DNA of 64,000 bases from an uncultured SAR116 cluster alpha proteobacterium (lineage in GTDB: Bacteria > Pseudomonadota > Alphaproteobacteria > Puniceispirillales > GCA-002684695). The stretch is taken from the NCBI GenBank assembly GCA_902612965.1, contig CACMFN010000001.1:62001-126000 (forward strand). The letters are read 5' to 3'. Both the position numbers and the translations under genes were made by a program. The notes beneath the pieces were generated by a model. That model was not told where the DNA came from and did not search any database. It saw only the letters and a list, made by a program, of their open reading frames with translations. Position 1 is the stretch's first letter. Each line of letters starts with the position of its first letter. Positions 59,051 through 64,000 of the stretch are shown in pieces.

Positions 59051-60130
59051 ATGTCAATAGAAAAGAGTTTACAAAAAATATTAAGTAGAAAAATAGAATT
59101 AGAGAATATTCTATCAAGTGGAAATTTATCTAGCGATGATGTGATTAGTTTTTCAACTGAGTTATCAGAAATCACTCCTGTAGCTGAACAAGCAAATCTA
59201 GTTAGTAAGTTAAAAGAAAACCTGTTTGACACACAAGTCATAATTGATGATGAAAAAAATGAAAAAGATTTTGTTGATTTAGCTAAAGATGAGTTGGAAG
59301 AGATAAATAAAACTCTTGATAAAGAGACAAAAAAACTAAAACTATTACTAATTCCAAAAGACAAAGATGATACAAGAAATGCTATTATAGAAATAAGAGC
59401 AGGCACAGGTGGAGATGAAGCTGCTTTATTTGCTTCTGATCTATTTAATATGTATCACAGATTTTCTTCTATAAATAGTTGGAAATTTGAAACAATTTCT
59501 GTATCTGAAATTGGAATAGGTGGTTATAAAGAAGCTATGGCTCTTATTTCAGGTTCAAATGTTTTTGAAAGATTAAAGTTTGAATCAGGCGTTCACAGAG
59601 TTCAAAGAGTTCCTGAAACGGAATCGAGTGGCAGAGTCCATACTAGCGCTGCAACAGTCGCAATTTTACCTGAAGTGGAAGATGTTGACATTGATATTAA
59701 TGAAAAAGATTTAAAGATTGACGTTTATAGATCATCTGGGCCAGGAGGTCAGTCTGTAAATACAACTGATTCAGCAGTGAGAATTACTCATTTGCCATCA
59801 GGCATTGTTGTTACTCAACAAGATGAAAAATCTCAGCATAAGAACCGATCAAAGGCTATGAAGGTATTAAGGGCTAGGCTTTATGAACTAGAACAGCAGA
59901 AAAAAGAAAAAGAAAGAGCTGACTCAAGGAGAACTTTGGTTGGTTCTGGGGATAGGTCAGAAAGAATTAGGACTTATAACTTTCCTCAAGGAAGAGTTAC
60001 AGACCATAGAATTAATTTAACTTTATATAAATTGGAAAAAATTCTTGTAGGAGAGGGCTTAGATGAATTTATAAATACTTTATCTGAGCATGATCAAATT
60101 ACTAAATTATCACAACTAGGGGAGATGTAA
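59051..60130 (+). CDS. prfA: peptide chain release factor 1
   Basis: Ends translation at UAA and UAG. 359 residues. The GGQ motif, which triggers peptide release, is in [19 protein letters not shown] near residue 235, and the recognition region with [17 protein letters not shown] precedes it at 190-205 in place of the PxT anticodon-like segment. [18 protein letters not shown] near 270 is typical of RF1. The stop codon is part of an AGGGGAG-ATG-TAA junction that also carries the ribosome binding site of prmC. Confidence 0.97.
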   Translation: MSIEKSLQKILSRKIELENILSSGNLSSDDVISFSTELSEITPVAEQANLVSKLKENLFDTQVIIDDEKNEKDFVDLAKDELEEINKTLDKETKKLKLLLIPKDKDDTRNAIIEIRAGTGGDEAALFASDLFNMYHRFSSINSWKFETISVSEIGIGGYKEAMALISGSNVFERLKFESGVHRVQRVPETESSGRVHTSAATVAILPEVEDVDIDINEKDLKIDVYRSSGPGGQSVNTTDSAVRITHLPSGIVVTQQDEKSQHKNRSKAMKVLRARLYELEQQKKEKERADSRRTLVGSGDRSERIRTYNFPQGRVTDHRINLTLYKLEKILVGEGLDEFINTLSEHDQITKLSQLGEM

Positions 60131-60131
60131 A

Positions 60132-60983
60132 ATTTTAGCTGAAGAGCTATTAAAATTAGGTCAATTAGAACTAAAATTTAAACGAATTCCCAATTATCAT
60201 TTAGATACAAGAATTTTACTTTGCACGATTTTGAATATTGATGACAAATATTTACTATCAGACATTAAAGTTTCAAAAAGAAAACAAGATGAATTCTTTT
60301 CTATAATAAAAGATAGAGCTAATGGAAAGCCTGTAAGCAGGATTATTAAAAAAAGAAACTTTTGGAATTCTGAGTTTTGCATAAATGATTCAACACTTGA
60401 TCCAAGACCTGATAGTGAAGTTTTAGTCTCTAGTGGTATTGAGTTAGCAAAAATTTTTATAAAAAAAGAAATTAATATTCTTGAACTTGGTGTAGGGAGT
60501 GGATGCATTTTATTGTCTTTATTAAAAGAAATTCACTTTTCAAACGGCATTGGAGTAGATATAGATTTTAATACAGTAATGGTTGCAAAGAAAAATGCCT
60601 GTAATTTAAATGTTGAAAAAAAAGTAAAGTTTTTAGTTTCTAATTGGACAAATGGATTTAAAGGAAATTTTGACTTAATTTTTTCAAATCCACCATACAT
60701 TAAATCAGATGATATAAAGAACCTTCAAATAGAAGTGAGTAAATTTGATCCAATTATAGCTCTTGATGGAGGCAAAGATGGTTTGTCATGTTATAAAAAA
60801 ATATTTAAAAATATAAAAAATTATATGTCTAATAATGCATTTTTTCTTTTAGAAATTGAACCTTGCTTGAGCAAGCATGTTGTCAGTATTGCTAAAAGTA
60901 ATGATTTAGAACTTTTTTCAACACAAAATGATCTTTCAGGACAGAAAAGATGTTTAATTTTTCAAAAACTTAAAAAAAATTAA
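60132..60983 (+). CDS. prmC: release factor glutamine N5-methyltransferase PrmC, probable ATT start
   Basis: Methylates the Gln of the GGQ motif in release factors 1 and 2. The conserved NPPY motif is in IFSNPPYIKSDD, and ILELGVGSGCILLSLL is SAM motif I. The only ordinary start codon in frame is a TTG at 60231, which would remove the PrmC N-terminal helical domain. The frame is open upstream to 60120, and residues 60132 onward (LAEELLKLGQLELKF, then HLDTRILLCTILNID) fit that domain. An AGGGGAG motif about 8 bases before the ATT at 60132 supports an AUU start, giving 283 residues, the usual family length. Confidence 0.9.
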   Translation: MLAEELLKLGQLELKFKRIPNYHLDTRILLCTILNIDDKYLLSDIKVSKRKQDEFFSIIKDRANGKPVSRIIKKRNFWNSEFCINDSTLDPRPDSEVLVSSGIELAKIFIKKEINILELGVGSGCILLSLLKEIHFSNGIGVDIDFNTVMVAKKNACNLNVEKKVKFLVSNWTNGFKGNFDLIFSNPPYIKSDDIKNLQIEVSKFDPIIALDGGKDGLSCYKKIFKNIKNYMSNNAFFLLEIEPCLSKHVVSIAKSNDLELFSTQNDLSGQKRCLIFQKLKKN

Positions 60984-61147
60984 TTTTTTACTTGGAATGA
61001 TTAAAAATAAACCTTACATTAAGTTAAAACAGAAATTGTTTATTTGAGTATAAACTCATTGTTTTAATCATAAAATTTTAATTAAAATAGCTTTCTACTT
61101 AGCAATTTGATTATTTGTTTTTTGTTAACCTAACTTGTGAAATTTAT

Positions 61148-61561
61148 ATGAGATCCAATAACTTTAAAAGAAATAGAAACAGAAACCAGAATAGAAGAAA
61201 TGGTAACGGCTCTTCGTCAAAGTCAACAAATATTGATAGTTCAGGTCCAGACGTAAGAGTTAGAGGTAGTGCAATACAAGTTAATGAAAAGTATATAGCT
61301 CTTGCTAATGATGCTTCAATGAGTGGTGACAGGATTAAGGCTGAGTCGCTCTTTCAGTATGCCGATCATTATTACAGAGTTTACATGCTTGCAAATGGCG
61401 GCATTGACCCAAGAAAAAATTCAGCAGATGAAAATATTACCGTTTCTTCTGATGATTTATCAGATACAGAAAAAAACGAAGATAAAAAAGAAGCAATTGA
61501 AATTGTTGAAGAGAAACAAACATCTAGCTTGGAAGAAAACTTAGTTTCTTCAGCAAATTAA
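61148..61561 (+). CDS. DUF4167 family RNA-binding-like protein
   Basis: A protein of about 137 residues. The N-terminus is Arg/Asn/Gly-rich (FKRNRNRNQNRRNGNG), as in RNA-binding tails. The conserved core is VRVRGSAIQVNEKYIALANDASMSGDRIKAES followed by LFQYADHYYRVYMLANGG (given in overlapping pieces). The C-terminus is acidic and disordered. Function is unknown, but the family is universal in alphaproteobacteria and lies between prmC and clpB. An ATG at 61115 would extend it by 11 residues that do not fit; I use 61148. Confidence 0.85.
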   Translation: MRSNNFKRNRNRNQNRRNGNGSSSKSTNIDSSGPDVRVRGSAIQVNEKYIALANDASMSGDRIKAESLFQYADHYYRVYMLANGGIDPRKNSADENITVSSDDLSDTEKNEDKKEAIEIVEEKQTSSLEENLVSSAN

Positions 61562-61588
61562 TTTTGAAAATATTATAAATTGTCAAAA

Positions 61589-61617
61589 CTTGTAAAACAT
61601 TTGTTTTATAACCATAT
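61589..61617 (+). promoter_or_regulatory. candidate RpoH (heat-shock sigma) promoter of clpB
   Basis: CTTGTA (61589-61594), a 17-base spacer and CCATAT (61612-61617), the same layout as the groESL candidate. A 9-base AT-rich hairpin (TTGTAAAAC, ATTT, GTTTTATAA) overlaps it. Transcription would start near 61624. Confidence 0.45.
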
Positions 61618-61646
61618 AAACCATAAATAATTTTAAGGTTTATGTA

Positions 61647-64000
61647 TTGATAAGTTTACCCTTTTCTGAAAACGCTGCTGAAATCTTCCAGCTTACTGAA
61701 AAAAATGCTTTTGAAAGAAATAATCCATATATTTTCCCAGAGCATATGATTGAAGTCCTCTTGGATAAAGATAAAGAAATAACACAACCTATACTTAAAG
61801 AATGTAATATTGATATAAATTCTATTAATGAAAAGATTACTGATTATTTAAATAAACTTCCTACCGTCACAGGATCTAATTCGTCCCCGTCCCCGGATAA
61901 AAGTTTTTTATCTTTTTTAAAATTAACTCAAAAAATTTGTAATGAATATGGCGATAAAGTAATTACTAAAGAACTGTTATTATTAGCTTATTCAAAATTT
62001 AATAGGGAAACACAAAACGATCTTGATTTTGTATTGCCATACCAAAAAATAAAAGATGAAATTGACAAAATGAGACTTGGTAGAAAAGCTTCTGGCCCAA
62101 ATCCTGAAAATCAAATAAATTCTGTCGCAAAATATACAAGAGACATTACAAATGATGCAATAAAGGGAAAAATTGACCCAGTAATTGGTAGGGACGAAGA
62201 AATTAGGCGTGCGCTCCAGGTTATAGCAAGAAGAACAAAAAATAATCCTGTGCTGATTGGTGAGCCAGGCGTAGGAAAAACTGCTATTGTTGAAGGCCTG
62301 GCTCAAAGGATAACAAATAATGATGTTCCAGAAACATTGAAAAATACTAAAGTATTGGCTCTTGACTTGGGAAGTTTGTTGGCAGGTGCAAAATACCGAG
62401 GTGAGTTTGAAGAAAGATTGAAATCTATTTTGTATGAGATTTCAAACTCTAAGGAGTCTATCATTTTATTTATTGATGAATTACATACAATTGTTGGAGC
62501 TGGTTCAGCTGAAGGTGCAATGGACGCCTCAAATATGCTTAAACCAGCTCTTGCTAGAGGAGATATACATTGTATAGGGGCAACAACTTTAGATGAATTT
62601 AGAAAACACATTGAAAAAGATGCAGCTCTAGCTAGAAGATTTCAACCTATTTTCACTGGCGAACCAAATATAGATGAAACAATTTCAATCCTAAGAGGTT
62701 TAAAAGAAAGATATGAGGCTCATCATGGAGTAAGAATTTCAGATAGAGCAATAATAGCAGCTGTTAAATTATCAGATAGATATATAACTGATAGGTTTAT
62801 GCCTGATAAAGCCATTGATTTAATGGATGAGGCAGCAAGTAGAAGGAGAATAGAGCTTGACTCTAAACCAGAAGAATTAGAAGAAACAGACAGGCAACTT
62901 ATTTTGCTTAAAATTGAGAAACAAGCTATTCAAAATGAAAAAGACGAAAGCTCAATCAAAAGACTTAAACAATTAGATCTTGATTTAGCATTATTAAGCA
63001 AAAAAAGTGATAAGTTAAACACAATTTGGAATAGCCAAAAACACCTTTCAGAAAAAAATAAAAAGTTTCAAGATGACCTTGATGAAGCTAGGCAAGAGTT
63101 AATTGTGGCTCAAAGAGAAGGTAGATTAGAAGATGCAGGAAAATTAATGTATCAAGTAATCCCAGAATTAAAAAGTGATATTGAAAAAAATAAAACTGAT
63201 CAAAAAGGAAAGATATCCCTAGCGACTGTAACAGATAAAGAAATTGCTCTTATTGTATCTAAATGGACGGGCGTTCCTGTAGAGGAGATGCTTCAGGAGG
63301 AAAGAGACAAATTAATTGAGATGGAGAATTATCTTTCCAAGACTGTTGTAGGGCAAGAAAAAGCCATTAAATCAGTTTCAAATGCAATTCGGAGATCAAA
63401 ATCGGGTATTTCCGATCCATCTAAACCTATGGGAAGTTTTATTTTTTTGGGTCAAACAGGTATTGGAAAAACTGAGCTTGCTAAAACTCTCGCTAAATTT
63501 CTTTTTGGAGATGAGAAAGCCCTTATAAGAGTTGATATGTCTGAATATATGGAGAAGCACTCAGTATCAAGGTTAATTGGAGCGCCACCAGGGTATGTGG
63601 GTTTTGACCAAGGTGGCTCTATTACAGAAATAATTAAAAAAAGACCCTATCAAGTTATTCTTTTTGATGAGATAGAAAAAGCACATATAGATGTTATTAA
63701 TTTGCTATTACAAGTTCTTGATGAGGGGAGATTAACTGACAGTCAAGGTAAATTAATAGATTTCAAAAATACAATTTTAATTCTAACTTCAAATGTCGGT
63801 TATGAGAATTTTAGTCTAAACTTAAATAAAAAACAAATTCATGAAAAAGTCAATCAAGAGCTTAAAAATACCTTTAGGCCTGAATTTTTAAACAGAGTTG
63901 ACGAAATTATTATTTTTGAAACTCTGACAAAAGATAATTTTAAAGATATAATATCAATACAGCTTGAAGAATTAGCAAAAAGGGTTGAAAGTCACAGTAT
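61647..64000 (+). CDS. clpB: ATP-dependent disaggregase ClpB, N-terminal part (cut by window edge)
   Basis: Hsp100 protein that untangles aggregated proteins with DnaK. The start is a TTG with AAGG eight bases upstream; the frame is open to the window end (784 codons). An N domain (residues 1-150), the first AAA+ domain with Walker A GEPGVGKTAIVEG near residue 209, a short coiled-coil M domain around residues 420-530 (EARQELIVAQREGRLEDAGKL), and the second Walker A GQTGIGKTELAK near 603 are visible. ClpA and ClpC lack this M domain or have it shorter. The last part of NBD2 is beyond the window. Confidence 0.96.
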   Translation, partial: MISLPFSENAAEIFQLTEKNAFERNNPYIFPEHMIEVLLDKDKEITQPILKECNIDINSINEKITDYLNKLPTVTGSNSSPSPDKSFLSFLKLTQKICNEYGDKVITKELLLLAYSKFNRETQNDLDFVLPYQKIKDEIDKMRLGRKASGPNPENQINSVAKYTRDITNDAIKGKIDPVIGRDEEIRRALQVIARRTKNNPVLIGEPGVGKTAIVEGLAQRITNNDVPETLKNTKVLALDLGSLLAGAKYRGEFEERLKSILYEISNSKESIILFIDELHTIVGAGSAEGAMDASNMLKPALARGDIHCIGATTLDEFRKHIEKDAALARRFQPIFTGEPNIDETISILRGLKERYEAHHGVRISDRAIIAAVKLSDRYITDRFMPDKAIDLMDEAASRRRIELDSKPEELEETDRQLILLKIEKQAIQNEKDESSIKRLKQLDLDLALLSKKSDKLNTIWNSQKHLSEKNKKFQDDLDEARQELIVAQREGRLEDAGKLMYQVIPELKSDIEKNKTDQKGKISLATVTDKEIALIVSKWTGVPVEEMLQEERDKLIEMENYLSKTVVGQEKAIKSVSNAIRRSKSGISDPSKPMGSFIFLGQTGIGKTELAKTLAKFLFGDEKALIRVDMSEYMEKHSVSRLIGAPPGYVGFDQGGSITEIIKKRPYQVILFDEIEKAHIDVINLLLQVLDEGRLTDSQGKLIDFKNTILILTSNVGYENFSLNLNKKQIHEKVNQELKNTFRPEFLNRVDEIIIFETLTKDNFKDIISIQLEELAKRVESHS

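Noticed and set aside
60231-60983. prmC start at the TTG at 60231
   Set aside because: Would delete the conserved N-terminal helical domain and leaves a well placed ribosome binding site at 60119-60125 unused.
61992-62611. Two minus-strand ORFs opposite clpB
   Set aside because: They overlap the conserved N domain and NBD1 of clpB; shadows.

Overview
The window is a compact, AT-rich stretch (about one third GC or less by eye) of an alphaproteobacterial chromosome, probably from a streamlined free-living, marine-type lineage. The class comes from gene order and gene types: cobT-cobS-dnaJ-like next to bolA; aroK-aroB-corC; mutT-argJ-parvulin divergent from secA; lysC-rodZ-ispG-hisS-prfA-prmC-DUF4167-clpB; a class I lysyl-tRNA synthetase; IalB, DUF1244, DUF1289, DUF1178 and DUF4167 proteins; and a CtaA-type heme A synthase. 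The marine, streamlined placement is inference from base composition, short intergenic gaps and one-carbon genes. No stretch over 300 bases lacks a gene; the longest gaps are about 110-170 bases.

Layout. 1-12.2 kb: start of argG (cut by the window edge), pterin dehydratase, small membrane and RNA-methylation genes, ialB-rlmN, a BI-1 membrane protein, a flavin monooxygenase, a nucleoside hydrolase, an ElyC/YdcF-like protein, pyrF, an MntR-type regulator, a GT39 glycosyltransferase, sufE and a GlxA-type regulator. 12.2-20 kb: one-carbon block with formate-tetrahydrofolate ligase (fhs) and an 851-residue dimethylglycine/sarcosine dehydrogenase-like protein, plus two RNA methyltransferases and pgi. 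20-34 kb: glycosyltransferase, epimerase-like protein, aspS, a TPR adenylate cyclase, ctaA, a TrxR-like ferredoxin reductase, groESL with a perfect CIRCE element, lysK, a branched-chain aminotransferase and pyrD. 33.7-42.6 kb: a second class III cyclase that appears frameshifted at a nine-base A run, rpmB, cobT, cobS, a J-domain protein, bolA, DUF2889, corC, aroB, aroK. 42.7-54 kb: a small unlisted membrane ORF, an unrecognised 669-residue exported protein, xerD, accA, an NDUFAF5-like protein, mutT, argJ, a parvulin, secA, DUF1178 and ubiG. 54-64 kb: lysC, a RodZ-like protein, ispG, hisS, prfA, prmC, DUF4167 and clpB (cut by the window edge).

How the genes fit together. Most encode core metabolism, translation and protein quality control. 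Two heat-shock units (groESL, clpB) carry similar candidate RpoH promoters with identical 17-base spacing, and groESL adds an HrcA operator. Fhs and the DMGDH-like enzyme would exchange one-carbon units through tetrahydrofolate, and a GlxA-type regulator is divergent to fhs. CobS and CobT are present without CobN or other cobalamin genes in the window.

I did not find a defence system, prophage, CRISPR array, insertion sequence, tRNA or rRNA, and I see no convincing undescribed multi-gene system. The observations most worth checking are the frameshifted cyclase, a probable AUU start for prmC, the unlisted 45-residue ORF, the unrecognised 669-residue protein and the heat-shock promoter pair.
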